Below, piece after piece: positions 44,149 through 52,917 of a stretch of DNA of 64,000 bases (its first letter is position 1; the number at the start of each line of letters is the position of its first letter). The position numbers and the translations under genes are program-made. Under the pieces are notes generated by a model. The model had not been told where the DNA came from. It was given only the letters and a program-made list of their open reading frames with translations, and did not search any database. Source of the stretch: Rheinheimera sp. MMS21-TC3 (GTDB taxonomy: Bacteria; Pseudomonadota; Gammaproteobacteria; Enterobacterales; Alteromonadaceae); NCBI RefSeq assembly GCF_032229285.1, contig NZ_CP135084.1, forward strand, positions 1,364,001 to 1,428,000, read 5' to 3'.

Positions 44149-44854
44149 GACATTATCACCTGATGAACAAATAAAAGCGGTTAATTTAACTAAAACAGTA
44201 ACCACTACTAGTGGTAACTTAACTATCCTGCATGATATTAGCTTAACGATCAATGAAGGCGAGACTATTGCAATAGTGGGGGCGTCAGGATCTGGCAAGT
44301 CAACCTTATTAAGCTTGTTAGCAGGGCTAGATAGCGCGACCACAGGCGAAGTGTATTTAGCTGGCCAACCTTTACATAAGATGTCTGATGATGCCCGAGC
44401 AGCGCTAAGAGCAAGCAGTGTAGGCTTTGTGTTTCAATCCTTTTTATTACTACCTAGTTTAACGGCACTGGAAAATATTACGTTACCTGCTGAATTAGCA
44501 GGAGATAAAAAAGCCAAACAACGCGGTTTAGCTTTATTGCAACAAGTTGGTTTATCGGAACGAGCTAACTTTTATCCTGCACAATTATCGGGTGGGGAGC
44601 AACAGCGGGTTGCTATTGCCCGAGCTTTTATTACTCAACCTGCTGTATTGTTTGCCGATGAACCTTCAGCAAACTTAGACGCCGTTACCGGCAGTAAAAT
44701 TGAAGCATTATTATTTGAGCTAAATGCAAAACATGGCACAACCTTAGTTTTAGTTACGCACGATCCTGCTATTGCAACACGTTGTCAGCGCCAATATCAA
44801 ATGCAAGCCGGTCGGATTAGCCAAAGTCAAGAGAGGCAGCAAGATGTGGGCTAG
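44141..44854 (+). CDS. ybbA: ABC transporter ATP-binding protein YbbA
   Basis: 237 residues of the LolD/MacB-like ATPase group. Walker A GASGSGKST, Q-loop VGFVFQSFLLLPSLTALENITLPAEL, signature LSGGEQQRVAIARA, Walker B VLFADEPSANLD and H-loop VTHD are all present. It powers the permease encoded by the overlapping downstream gene. Divergent placement against tesA matches E. coli. The ATG at 44141 has AAAGGA 14 bases upstream, a long spacing; ATG 44147 is the alternative. Substrate is unproven; an outer-membrane lipid or lipoprotein-related export role is often suggested for this class. Confidence 0.92.
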   Translation: MRMTLSPDEQIKAVNLTKTVTTTSGNLTILHDISLTINEGETIAIVGASGSGKSTLLSLLAGLDSATTGEVYLAGQPLHKMSDDARAALRASSVGFVFQSFLLLPSLTALENITLPAELAGDKKAKQRGLALLQQVGLSERANFYPAQLSGGEQQRVAIARAFITQPAVLFADEPSANLDAVTGSKIEALLFELNAKHGTTLVLVTHDPAIATRCQRQYQMQAGRISQSQERQQDVG

Positions 44855-47333
44855 TATTGCTTGGCGATTATTTTGGCGAGAGCTCAAGCAAGGTGAGCTT
44901 TGGGTTATTGCTTTTTCATTATTTTTAGCTGTGGCCTCAGTTGTAAGTTTAAGTGGTATAACACAAGGTGTAGAAACAGCGCTACAACAGCGAAGTGCAC
45001 AATTCATAGCCGCCGATAAAGTTTTAGGCTCCAGCATTCCTTTTTCTGACGACATTATTGTTAAAGCAACCGAGCATAATTTAACTACAGCCAAACAAAT
45101 GCAGTTTGACTCTATGGTGTTTGCTGGTGACAAAATGCAATTAGTCACGGTTAAAGCTGTTAGTGATGCCTACCCATTGCGTGGCGCTTTATTACTTAAC
45201 CGCAGCCTAAATGTAGGTGATGGCTTTGAGCATAAGCGACCTTTACAGCAAGTATGGTTAGAGCCGCGTTTATTTGAATTATTAAGTATTAAACCAGGCG
45301 CGCAAATAGAACTAGGAGCAGCTAAGTTTACTGTCGCTGGCATAATTAAAAGTGAGCCTGATGCGCCTTTAAGTGTATTTACGGCAGCACCTAGGTTATT
45401 AATGAATATTGCGGACATTCCGGCCACAGAGATTGTGCAGCCGGGTAGCCGCATCAGCTATCGCTATTTGTTCTCAGGCGCCAGTAATGATTTAGCGCGA
45501 TTTGAAGCTGCACTGAATACAAATTTATCGGTACATCATAAATGGCAGGATCTTGATAGTGAATCAGCCATTGGTAGCGCTTTAAACCGTGCTGAGCGCT
45601 TTTTATTACTAGCCGGTTTGTTAGGTATAGTGCTAGCGGCCTGCGCATCCGCTGTAGCAGCAAATCGTTATGGCCAAAGGCATATTCAAGCTGTGGCGGT
45701 AATTAAAGCCTTAGGGGCTAGCACACAGCAGGTAAGGTTGATCTATGGTAGTCATTTAGCATTAGTGACGGTTTTTAGTTTAGTTATTGGCTTAGTAGTG
45801 GGGCAAGTTGCAATAGCTGTAGCTCAATGGGGAATTCAGCAGTATTTTGCTGATTTTATAGCTGAATTAAACTTTAGGCCTATAGTGTTAGGAGCGATAA
45901 CCTGTATTATTTGTGCCACTTTGTTTGCTGGTCGACCTTTATGGTTGTTGTCCAATACTGCAGCTATGGTGGTATTAAAGCGACCATCTGGCCTTGAGTT
46001 TAAAATTGATATTTTGCAGTTTGTTACCGGTGGCTTAGCCGTATTTTTATTAATGTGGTTATTTAGTGGTGAATTATTACTTAGTCTAGGGTTATTTATA
46101 CTTTGTTTATTATTTTCCATCATTTTATTACTTTGTGCAGCGGCTATTGTTCGTTTAGCCAAGCCTATGGCTGCAGGACAGAGTAGTGCGAGTCGTCTTG
46201 CTTTAGCTAATTTGCGGCGTAGATTATGGGCAAATAGCTTTCAGCTAATTACATTTAGTTTAGCGATCTTCTTATTTTTACTATTGTATTTCTTGCGCAC
46301 TGAGCTAATGGAGCAATGGCAAAAGCAAATTCCTGACGGGGCGCCAAATCACTTTTTAGTTAATGTGACTAAGTCACAACAACAACAGTTAACAGCGTTT
46401 GCAGCAGAGCATAATTTAACCTTAGATGCTTTTTATCCAGTAGTACGTGGCCGTTTAACCACTATTAATGGCCAGGTTGTGACAGAAGCTGCCAGTAAAG
46501 AAGAGACGGGTGAACAACGAGTAGGTGTGGGCCGTGAGCTTAATTTAACTTGGTTAACTGAATTACCAACTAATAATGAGTTGGTAGAGGGGCTTTGGTT
46601 TACTGAAGCCAGCAAAGCTGAAGTATCAATAGAAGCCCAGTTAGCCGAGCGGTTAGGATTAAAATTAAATGATAAATTAAGCTTTTCTATCGGTGGTCAG
46701 CAAGTTAGTGCGGTTGTTAGTAGCATCCGCAGTGTAGACTGGAATAGCTTACAGCCTAACTTTTATATGATTTTAAGTCCTGATGTACTGGCTGACTTTC
46801 CATCCACGGCTATTACTGCATTTTATTTAGCCCCAGACAAGCAATTATTGCTAAATAAGTTAGCGCGATTAATGCCAACAGTAACGGTCATAAGTGTTGA
46901 TGCAATTATTAAACAAGTTAATGCAATTATTAGCCAAGTTAGTTTAGCTTTAAGCTTTATTTTAATTATTATTGCGCTTGCCGCTGGGCTAGTGTTAATC
47001 GCTCAAGTACAGGCAACGCTCGAGCAACGTGAGCAAGAGTTGGCAATTTTACGTACTTTAGGTGCTCAGTATGCTTTTTTACGTAATGCGCTTTTATTAG
47101 AATTTGCATTATTAGGCGCTTTAGCCGGCAGCTTTGCTACTGTATTAGCTGAAATATTATTATTTGTAATTCAACAGCGGGTCTTTAACTTAGCCTTTCA
47201 ACCACATTGGCAGCTATGGTGGTTGGGGCCAACAATTGGCGTAATAATGGTAACAGTATTAGGCTGGTGGCAACTTAAACGCTTGTTACAAATCCCAAGT
47301 GGCCTCTTAGTACGTAAAGTGCTAACGGGCTAA
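44844..47333 (+). CDS. ybbP: ABC transporter permease YbbP (FtsX/MacB-like)
   Basis: 829 residues with the two-FtsX-domain layout. An N-terminal helix and a periplasmic domain are followed by membrane groups at about 260-460 and a central pair. A second periplasmic domain and three C-terminal helices around ISQVSLALSFILIIIALAAGLVLIAQVQ and EQELAILRTLGAQYAFLRNALL complete it. It pairs with YbbA as a mechanotransmission-type transporter. The ATG at 44844 has GAGGCAG just upstream and overlaps ybbA by 11 bases; an open frame back to 44772 is rejected. The 3' end overlaps the convergent epimerase gene by 12 bases. Confidence 0.9.
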   Translation: MWASIAWRLFWRELKQGELWVIAFSLFLAVASVVSLSGITQGVETALQQRSAQFIAADKVLGSSIPFSDDIIVKATEHNLTTAKQMQFDSMVFAGDKMQLVTVKAVSDAYPLRGALLLNRSLNVGDGFEHKRPLQQVWLEPRLFELLSIKPGAQIELGAAKFTVAGIIKSEPDAPLSVFTAAPRLLMNIADIPATEIVQPGSRISYRYLFSGASNDLARFEAALNTNLSVHHKWQDLDSESAIGSALNRAERFLLLAGLLGIVLAACASAVAANRYGQRHIQAVAVIKALGASTQQVRLIYGSHLALVTVFSLVIGLVVGQVAIAVAQWGIQQYFADFIAELNFRPIVLGAITCIICATLFAGRPLWLLSNTAAMVVLKRPSGLEFKIDILQFVTGGLAVFLLMWLFSGELLLSLGLFILCLLFSIILLLCAAAIVRLAKPMAAGQSSASRLALANLRRRLWANSFQLITFSLAIFLFLLLYFLRTELMEQWQKQIPDGAPNHFLVNVTKSQQQQLTAFAAEHNLTLDAFYPVVRGRLTTINGQVVTEAASKEETGEQRVGVGRELNLTWLTELPTNNELVEGLWFTEASKAEVSIEAQLAERLGLKLNDKLSFSIGGQQVSAVVSSIRSVDWNSLQPNFYMILSPDVLADFPSTAITAFYLAPDKQLLLNKLARLMPTVTVISVDAIIKQVNAIISQVSLALSFILIIIALAAGLVLIAQVQATLEQREQELAILRTLGAQYAFLRNALLLEFALLGALAGSFATVLAEILLFVIQQRVFNLAFQPHWQLWWLGPTIGVIMVTVLGWWQLKRLLQIPSGLLVRKVLTG

Positions 47334-48218
47334 GATAGCAGTTAAAGCGTCATCTAACTGTGGATAAGCAAACTGAAAACTTGCCGCAGTTAGCCTAGCA
47401 GGAACAACACGTTGGCTGTTTAAAACCAAATCAGCCATTTCGCCCATAATCAAGCGCAATACTGGACTAGGCAGTGGCAAAATAGCTGGACGCCGTAAGG
47501 TAGTGGCTAATTGCTGAGTAAATTCTGAGTTAGTTACAGGGTAGGGAGCAGTTGCATTAAAAGCGCCTTGTAATGTGGGGTGCAATAATAAAAAGTCGAT
47601 TAAACCCACCATATCTTCTATATGGATCCATGACATATATTGTTGACCTGATCCTATTTTACCACCTAAGCCCAATTTAAATGGCAATAACATTCGCTTT
47701 AAAGCACCGCCTTGTTTGGCTAATACTATGCCAGTACGCAATAAGCACACCCTAGTTGTTGCAGAAGAAGCCTGTAGGGCTATTTCTTCCCAACGTTGGC
47801 AAAGGGTATGACTAAAGTCAGCGAAAGGGTGAGAGTAATCTTCAGTTATTATTTGCTGATTTTGGGCGCCATAATAACCAATAGCTGAGCCGCTAATAAA
47901 TATACCAGGTGGAGTGTTGGCGGTTGAGATAGCCTGGTAAAGTTGCTCGGTTAATTGCCAACGACTTTGACATAATAGCTGTTTGTGCTTCGCAGACCAG
48001 CGTTTGCCAAGAATAGGTTCACCGGCTAGGTTAATAACAGCATCTAGCTGGTTAAAATCAACTTGGCTTAACTCGGTTACAGCGGCTATACCTTGGCTAA
48101 CAAGCTGCTCAGCATTGACTGCACTACGAGTTAAAGCAATAAGCTGATGTTGTTCTTGCCAGAACTTGATTAATGCTGAGCCGATTAAGCCGGTAGCACC
48201 TGTAATTAATATTTTCAT
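47322..48218 (-). CDS. NAD(P)-binding epimerase-like protein, TIGR01777/YfcH type
   Basis: 298 residues. The extended-SDR opening ILITGATGLIGSALI, VINLAGEPI, ISGSAIGYYG (active-site Tyr region) and the C-terminal DUF1731-like part (LPLPSPVLRLIMGEMADLVLNSQRVVPARL) identify the family. Its substrate is not established. The gene overlaps ybbP tail-to-tail by 12 bases and is 40 bases downstream of folX in the same direction. Confidence 0.9.
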   Translation of the reverse strand: MKILITGATGLIGSALIKFWQEQHQLIALTRSAVNAEQLVSQGIAAVTELSQVDFNQLDAVINLAGEPILGKRWSAKHKQLLCQSRWQLTEQLYQAISTANTPPGIFISGSAIGYYGAQNQQIITEDYSHPFADFSHTLCQRWEEIALQASSATTRVCLLRTGIVLAKQGGALKRMLLPFKLGLGGKIGSGQQYMSWIHIEDMVGLIDFLLLHPTLQGAFNATAPYPVTNSEFTQQLATTLRRPAILPLPSPVLRLIMGEMADLVLNSQRVVPARLTAASFQFAYPQLDDALTAILAR

Positions 48219-48258
48219 TGCTAAATCTATATTGGTTAAGCTAATAACAGTATAGAGC

Positions 48259-48624
48259 TTATTTTGCTATCGATAGGGTTAAAGACACTGAATCAGCAAA
48301 TCGTAAAGCAAAAGGCTTATCTACTTCCACTTCTGCGTAACTCACGCTAGCATGCTCTGCGGCAATACTGAGCACATCGGCGGTTAATTTCTCTAGCAAT
48401 GAAAACCGATTTTGCTCCACTAAAGTAATAATTTTTTTTGTGATAGTACGGTAATTTAAAGCCTTTGCCATGTCGTCCGTTTGGGCCGCATCTTGAGCAC
48501 AGTAATGGATCTTGGCATTAATAATAATATCTTGTTTATTTTTAATTTCGTCTTCATTAATGCCAATATAGGTGCGAAGGCGAAGATTTTTAATTTTTAT
48601 TATTGCACTATTATTTAGCTGCAT
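48259..48624 (-). CDS. folX: Dihydroneopterin triphosphate 2'-epimerase FolX
   Basis: 121 residues, the usual length of the family. [34 protein letters not shown] and [14 protein letters not shown] match, as recalled, the E. coli FolX sequence closely. FolX epimerises dihydroneopterin triphosphate to the monapterin form, leading to tetrahydromonapterin. FolB is the alternative homologue, but the listed stretches favour FolX. It is on the minus strand 63 bases after the sensor kinase gene. Confidence 0.92.
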   Translation of the reverse strand: MQLNNSAIIKIKNLRLRTYIGINEDEIKNKQDIIINAKIHYCAQDAAQTDDMAKALNYRTITKKIITLVEQNRFSLLEKLTADVLSIAAEHASVSYAEVEVDKPFALRFADSVSLTLSIAK

Positions 48625-48687
48625 TTCTTGCGAACCCTTATTAAAAAAAAGCGATATTATATAATTGAGTATAAGCTATTATTTAAA

Positions 48688-49998
48688 TTAATCTGGGAAT
48701 ACGATTTTAAAGCGTGCACCACCATAAGGGCTATTATCTAAGGCTAATTGACCCGAGTAAGACTCAACAAGTTCGGCAACGATTGCTAAGCCTACACCAT
48801 GTCCTTCGCTATAGGTATCTAAGCGTGAACCTCGTTGAAATAACTGATGATGTTTATCAGCTGGAATGCCGGGGCCATCATCTTCAACTGTTAAGGTTAA
48901 TGGGTGCTGACTAATGCTAATTGATACTAGGCTTTTACAGGCTTTACTGGCATTGTCGAGTAAATTACCTAAAATTTCCATTAAATCGGTTTCATCACCT
49001 TTGAAAACATTGTTGTCATTACATTCGATATTAATAATTAAATCTTTATCTCTATATATTTTCTCTAGTGCTGAAACAAGCTTGGTGAGTAAAGGCTTAA
49101 TTAAAATTTGTTTTTTCCATATATCTTGTCCTGAACTACTAGCACGTTTTAGTTGATGCTCAATCATGCCCGTTATTCTATCTAGCTGTTCTTTTAATTC
49201 AGGTTGTTGGCTTAATTCTGACGTTTGTAAAACAGCGACTGGGGTTTTAAGAGCATGGGCAAGATCACTAAGGTGATGTCTATAGCGTTGTTTTTGTCTA
49301 TTTTGATTAGCCAATAACAGGTTTAAGTCTTCTTTAATAACAGCAAGCTCTGCTGGGTAACGCCCGTTTAACTGCTCTTGGCTACCATTTTCTACCCGGC
49401 GAATTTCATTATCTAAGCGTGATAAGGGTTTAGTTGTCCAGTAATAAGCTAGCAACATTAGTAATGATAGTATTATAGCTATGCCAATAAACCAACGGGC
49501 CAAGGTGCTTCTAAAACTGATATGAGGGGCACTAAGGCGCTTATCAGATTGCACCACATGTACTGTCAAAGGGACTGTAGTGTCTTCAGAATCAAATAAT
49601 AAAGCGATAGATAATACCCAATACTCTTCATTGTTTTGCTCAACACCAGCAAACAAATGTTCTCCAGGCGGCAGGGCAAAGTTAGGCGGGCTAAAGTGTT
49701 GGCTTAAAGAGGAGTCGGATTGCCATACTAACTGATTTTCATCTGTAATATAGGCACTTAATCCAGAGTCAGGGCGGTAAAAGTCTGGGGCTAATGCGCT
49801 TCCTGATACTTCTATTTTACCATCGATAATATTTATTTCAGATAAAATAGCATACATGTTAACTTCTAACTTTTGCTCTGCATTAGTTAAAAGCTGAGTA
49901 TAGAAGGCTTGATCTATAGCCAGAAATGAGCTCGGCAGTAGCAATAACATTAGTAAGACGCTGATAAGCAGTTGCCGTAGCTTTAAGGAGAGTGACAT
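48688..49998 (-). CDS. PhoQ-like sensor histidine kinase
   Basis: 436 residues. Membrane helices at about 8-27 and 168-185 flank a periplasmic sensor of about 140 residues. The dimerisation box has His248 in LAHALKTP. The ATPase domain shows the N-box DNASKAC, DDGPGIP and HGVGLAIVAEL. The PhoQ-like box sequence and the PepSY neighbour suggest sensing of cations or envelope stress, but the ligand is unknown. It starts 1 base after the stop of the regulator gene (TAATATG), so the two are co-translated. Confidence 0.87.
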   Translation of the reverse strand: MSLSLKLRQLLISVLLMLLLLPSSFLAIDQAFYTQLLTNAEQKLEVNMYAILSEINIIDGKIEVSGSALAPDFYRPDSGLSAYITDENQLVWQSDSSLSQHFSPPNFALPPGEHLFAGVEQNNEEYWVLSIALLFDSEDTTVPLTVHVVQSDKRLSAPHISFRSTLARWFIGIAIILSLLMLLAYYWTTKPLSRLDNEIRRVENGSQEQLNGRYPAELAVIKEDLNLLLANQNRQKQRYRHHLSDLAHALKTPVAVLQTSELSQQPELKEQLDRITGMIEHQLKRASSSGQDIWKKQILIKPLLTKLVSALEKIYRDKDLIINIECNDNNVFKGDETDLMEILGNLLDNASKACKSLVSISISQHPLTLTVEDDGPGIPADKHHQLFQRGSRLDTYSEGHGVGLAIVAELVESYSGQLALDNSPYGGARFKIVFPD

Positions 49999-49999
49999 A

Positions 50000-50677
50000 T
50001 TAAGCCACAGCTAATGTAAAGCGATAGCCACGTCCACGCAATGTCTCAATAGGTTTTAAGTCGCCTTCAGGGTCAAGTTTTTTACGCAAACGTAACACAA
50101 AGACTTCAATAACATTACTATCTAAATCAAAATCCTGATCATAAATGTGCTCGGTAAGTTCAGTTTTAGAAATGACTTTATTAGGATTGAGCATAAAGTA
50201 TTCTAGTACTTTATATTCATAAGCCGTTAAACTAACCTCATCTTCGTGTAACCATACTTGCTGGGTACGGCTATTTAAGGCAATAGCACCAGCAGAGAGA
50301 GTTGGTTCTGGTTGGCCAGCTGCACGTCTAATTAATGCATTGCAACGAGCAAGTAGTTCTTCTGTATGAAAAGGCTTAGTGAGGTAATCATCAGCACCAG
50401 CATCTAAACCTTCTACTTTTTCTTGCCAACTGCCACGAGCAGTTAAAATAATGATTGGAGTTTTTAATGACTCTTGGCGAGCTTTGCGAATTAAAGTTAA
50501 ACCATCTAGCTTAGGTAAGCCAATATCAATAACAGCAAGATCATAAGGATATTCTGATAATTTAAACCAGCCTTCTTCACCATCAGCAGCAATATCAACA
50601 CTAAATTGTTGTTGTTGTAATTGTTGTTTTATTTGCTGGGCTAATAAGTTTTCATCTTCCACAACTAATACACGCAT
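50000..50677 (-). CDS. PhoP-like OmpR-family response regulator
   Basis: 225 residues. The receiver domain has the acidic pair E7/D8 (VVEDEN), the phosphoacceptor Asp51 in AVIDIGLP and KPF with the conserved Lys. The C-terminal winged helix includes LTAYEYKVLEYFMLNPNKVISKTELTEHIYD and LRGRGYRFTL. It regulates transcription when phosphorylated by the kinase encoded downstream. Its ATG overlaps the PepSY stop as TAATG. PhoP is the closest named relative, but QseB and PmrA-like regulators are also similar. Confidence 0.9.
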   Translation of the reverse strand: MRVLVVEDENLLAQQIKQQLQQQQFSVDIAADGEEGWFKLSEYPYDLAVIDIGLPKLDGLTLIRKARQESLKTPIIILTARGSWQEKVEGLDAGADDYLTKPFHTEELLARCNALIRRAAGQPEPTLSAGAIALNSRTQQVWLHEDEVSLTAYEYKVLEYFMLNPNKVISKTELTEHIYDQDFDLDSNVIEVFVLRLRKKLDPEGDLKPIETLRGRGYRFTLAVA

Positions 50678-50934
50678 TAACTTCTATCCTTATGTACTTT
50701 ACCCGTTTGGTTATCAACCAAAACCGTAATGACATGTCCGTCATTTTGTAATACTCGGACCTGATAATAACGCTTATCGGCCCTGAGTTTCATTATTTTG
50801 CCTTGATAATGCTGTTGCACTAAAGTAACAGCCTGCTCTTTGCTGATTAATACTTTATTTGTAGGCTTTGCCGCCTGTACTAGGGGCGTGAGCAGCAGTG
50901 CGACCAATAGCAGTATTACTCTTAATGCAATCAT
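50677..50934 (-). CDS. Small exported PepSY-domain protein
   Basis: 85 residues. A signal peptide (IALRVILLLVALLLTPLVQA) precedes one PepSY domain: ISKEQAVTLVQQHYQGKIMKLRADKRYYQVRVLQNDGHVITVLVDNQTGKV. PepSY proteins are proposed periplasmic inhibitors or sensors. It is the first gene of a three-gene operon with the regulator and kinase, so it may tune signalling. An ATG at 50946 is possible, but ATG 50934 has GGAG 7 bases upstream. Confidence 0.85.
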   Translation of the reverse strand: MIALRVILLLVALLLTPLVQAAKPTNKVLISKEQAVTLVQQHYQGKIMKLRADKRYYQVRVLQNDGHVITVLVDNQTGKVHKDRS

Positions 50935-51273
50935 TATAGTCTCCATAAAACTGATAGTACTTTACCGAACTATTAATTCGACAGCAATCATCAACCTAAG
51001 CTAAAGCAGATGATGCTTAATAAAATACTGCCTTTAACCTATATATGACTAGCATAAAGAAGCCTGCATTAATTAGTGCTGAATATTTCTCTTGAATAAC
51101 CAAAGCAAAAAGTTGCAAATTATTTGCAAAAGTTAAAATATTGTCTAGTTTATATAAATTGGCTTTAGATTTTTGCAGTTTTGGTTGTGTTTTTTACCTT
51201 TTATTAAAGTCAATATGAGTAGTTTGCAGTATCAAAAATACTTAAATTTATACTTAATCATAAGGATATAATG
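50935..51273. other. AT-rich intergenic region between divergent PepSY and comEA genes
   Basis: About 339 bases carrying promoters for two divergent units. I see no ORF with a ribosome site. A direct repeat CTTAAA/CTTAAT (51241-51258, 12-base period) lies just upstream of comEA; its meaning is unclear. No promoter could be placed with confidence. Confidence 0.5.
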
Positions 51274-51588
51274 ATGAGAAATTTAATTGTTGCAATAGCG
51301 TTAACTCTACTTACGTTGATGGCATCAGCAAGTTTTGCCAATACTAAAAGCTCTACCACTTTAAATAAAGCTGATGCTGCAGAGCAGAGAATACAAAAAT
51401 TAAACATTAACCAGGCAAGCTTACAGCAACTGGAGGCTATCCCTGGATTAGGTAAGAGTAAAGCACAAGCTGTATTAGATTATATTGCTAAAAATGGCGC
51501 TATTAAAAATAGTAATGAACTCACAAATGTAAAAGGTATAGGCAATAAATTAGCGGCTAAAATTAGCCCGTACATTAGTTACAATTAA
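51274..51588 (+). CDS. comEA: ComEA-family helix-hairpin-helix DNA-binding protein
   Basis: 104 residues: a signal peptide ending near ASFA, a short linker, and the ComEA-type double HhH (KLNINQASLQQLEAIPGLGKSKAQAVLDYI and ELTNVKGIGNKLAAKISPYI). Such proteins bind incoming DNA in the periplasm during natural transformation. ATG 51274 has AGGA at 7-base spacing; ATG 51271 is only 4 bases away. It is a single gene bounded by a hairpin. Presence of ComEA alone does not prove competence. Confidence 0.9.
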   Translation: MRNLIVAIALTLLTLMASASFANTKSSTTLNKADAAEQRIQKLNINQASLQQLEAIPGLGKSKAQAVLDYIAKNGAIKNSNELTNVKGIGNKLAAKISPYISYN

Positions 51589-51595
51589 GTTAAAA

Positions 51596-51615
51596 CTCTG
51601 GCTAATCAGCCAGAG
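51596..51615. terminator. Bidirectional terminator of comEA and EAL-HDOD genes
   Basis: CTCTGGCT-aatc-AGCCAGAG forms an 8-pair G/C-rich stem with a 4-base loop. On the minus strand it is followed by TTTT; on the plus strand by CTTTC. It contains the last codons and the stop of the EAL-HDOD gene, 7 bases after comEA. Confidence 0.75.
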
Positions 51616-52822
51616 CTTTCATTTGTTCATTAGCCCACTGCACTGCTGTATGGTAAGCATTTGGGACTTTATCTTTCTCAAGGCCTAGTTTTTCAATGAT
51701 AATATTTGCGTTTCTCCAGTGCGCAGCTTCATAAGCTTTAATTAAAGCAATAAAGCCAGCTAATATGCCTTTTTTCTCGGTTAGTGCTAACTTGATTTCA
51801 GAGGCTAAAGGCAATTTATCCATTACTGATTCAATAGATTCATTTAAAATAGCATCCATCAGTGACATTAACCCGGTTAAAAATGCTTTAGAGGTGTCAG
51901 TTCTACCTTGAATGGCAGCTAGTTCTTCACAAAAACGAGCACGTGTCATTGACATCCGCATAAGTTCAGCCGGTTTGTCGCTATTAATTTGTGAAGCAAA
52001 CAAGAGTGAAAGGAACTTTTTTAATTCTGCTTGGCCAAGCACAACTAAAGCATGTTTAATGGTTTCTACTTCCGCTCTGCGCTTAAATATTGCCGAATTA
52101 CTATAGCGTAATAGCTTATAAGATAAGTTAACATCTCGTTCAAAAACTTGGGTTATTTTGCGTAGATCTATTTCAGGCCGAGAAGTTTCATATAAAAGTT
52201 CAACTAGGGTGGTTTGCGCTGGTGATAGAGCCTTAGCTTTTAGCATTTCAGGTTTAGCAAAGAAGTAACCTTGGAAGTAGGTAAAGCCCATTTCCATCGC
52301 AGTATTATACTCCTCAATGGTTTCTACCTTTTCTGCTAATAACTTAATATGAGGATAATCACTTATCGCTTGCTTTACCTCATTCATTTGTTCAATGCTT
52401 GAGGTGCGAAAGTCAATTTTAATAATATCTATATAGGGATAAAAATGACGCCATACAGATTTATGGACGTAATCATCTAGTGCGATAATATAACCATTGT
52501 TTTTTAATTCTACGCATTCTGCTAATAAAACTTTGCTAGGTTGAACTGTTTCAAGTATCTCTATCACTACTTGCTCTTTTGGCAACATACTTGGGAACTT
52601 TTTAAGTAGGGTTGGTAATGTAAAATTAATAAATCCAAGTTTATCGCCTAGAAAATCATCTAAACCAAAACTAAATTGACTGCCTTCGATCATGCGAGAT
52701 GTTGCTTCATTACCGTCAATGTTAGGAAATGCATTCACAACACCGTCACGAAATAATAATTCATAAGCGTAAAGCTCTTTATCCCTAGTCAATATGGGTT
52801 GACGTGCAGCATAAAAATACAT
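51602..52822 (-). CDS. EAL and HDOD domain signalling protein (YuxH/CdgJ type)
   Basis: 406 residues. The N-terminal EAL-like domain opens ARQPILTRDKELYAYELLFRDG, with IEILE, ALDDY, IIKID, AEKVE and QGYFFAKP in place of EAL-class motifs. The glycine loop is DDYVHK rather than DDFGTG. The C-terminal HDOD domain includes SYKLLRYSNSAIFKRRAEVETIKHALVVLGQ. These proteins usually lack c-di-GMP hydrolysis and act as regulators of motility or biofilm. It is a single gene on the minus strand, tail-to-tail with comEA. Placement about 9 kb from the EPS locus gives no direct link. Confidence 0.9.
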   Translation of the reverse strand: MYFYAARQPILTRDKELYAYELLFRDGVVNAFPNIDGNEATSRMIEGSQFSFGLDDFLGDKLGFINFTLPTLLKKFPSMLPKEQVVIEILETVQPSKVLLAECVELKNNGYIIALDDYVHKSVWRHFYPYIDIIKIDFRTSSIEQMNEVKQAISDYPHIKLLAEKVETIEEYNTAMEMGFTYFQGYFFAKPEMLKAKALSPAQTTLVELLYETSRPEIDLRKITQVFERDVNLSYKLLRYSNSAIFKRRAEVETIKHALVVLGQAELKKFLSLLFASQINSDKPAELMRMSMTRARFCEELAAIQGRTDTSKAFLTGLMSLMDAILNESIESVMDKLPLASEIKLALTEKKGILAGFIALIKAYEAAHWRNANIIIEKLGLEKDKVPNAYHTAVQWANEQMKALAD

Positions 52823-52872
52823 AGAAATTTATTCTCTAAATGATATAGCTAAAGCAAATATAACCAAAAAGC

Positions 52873-52909
52873 ATACAGTTAGGTAGTTATAAATTCTACC
52901 TAACTGTAT
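52873..52909 (-). terminator. Rho-independent terminator of putP
   Basis: A perfect 14-pair stem (52873-52886 with 52896-52909) with a 9-base loop lies 8 bases past the putP stop. On the minus strand the stem is followed by TGCTTTTT, giving a short T-run. Confidence 0.8.
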
Positions 52910-52917
52910 TTGATTAT

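Noticed and set aside
44149..44343. N-terminal extension of tesA into ybbA
   Set aside because: The TesA signal peptide begins at ATG 44148; the extra residues are the complement of the ybbA coding region.
51241..51258. CTTAAA/CTTAAT direct repeat resembling a PmrA/QseB box
   Set aside because: The period is 12 rather than 11 bases and it sits next to comEA, not the two-component operon, so chance is likely.
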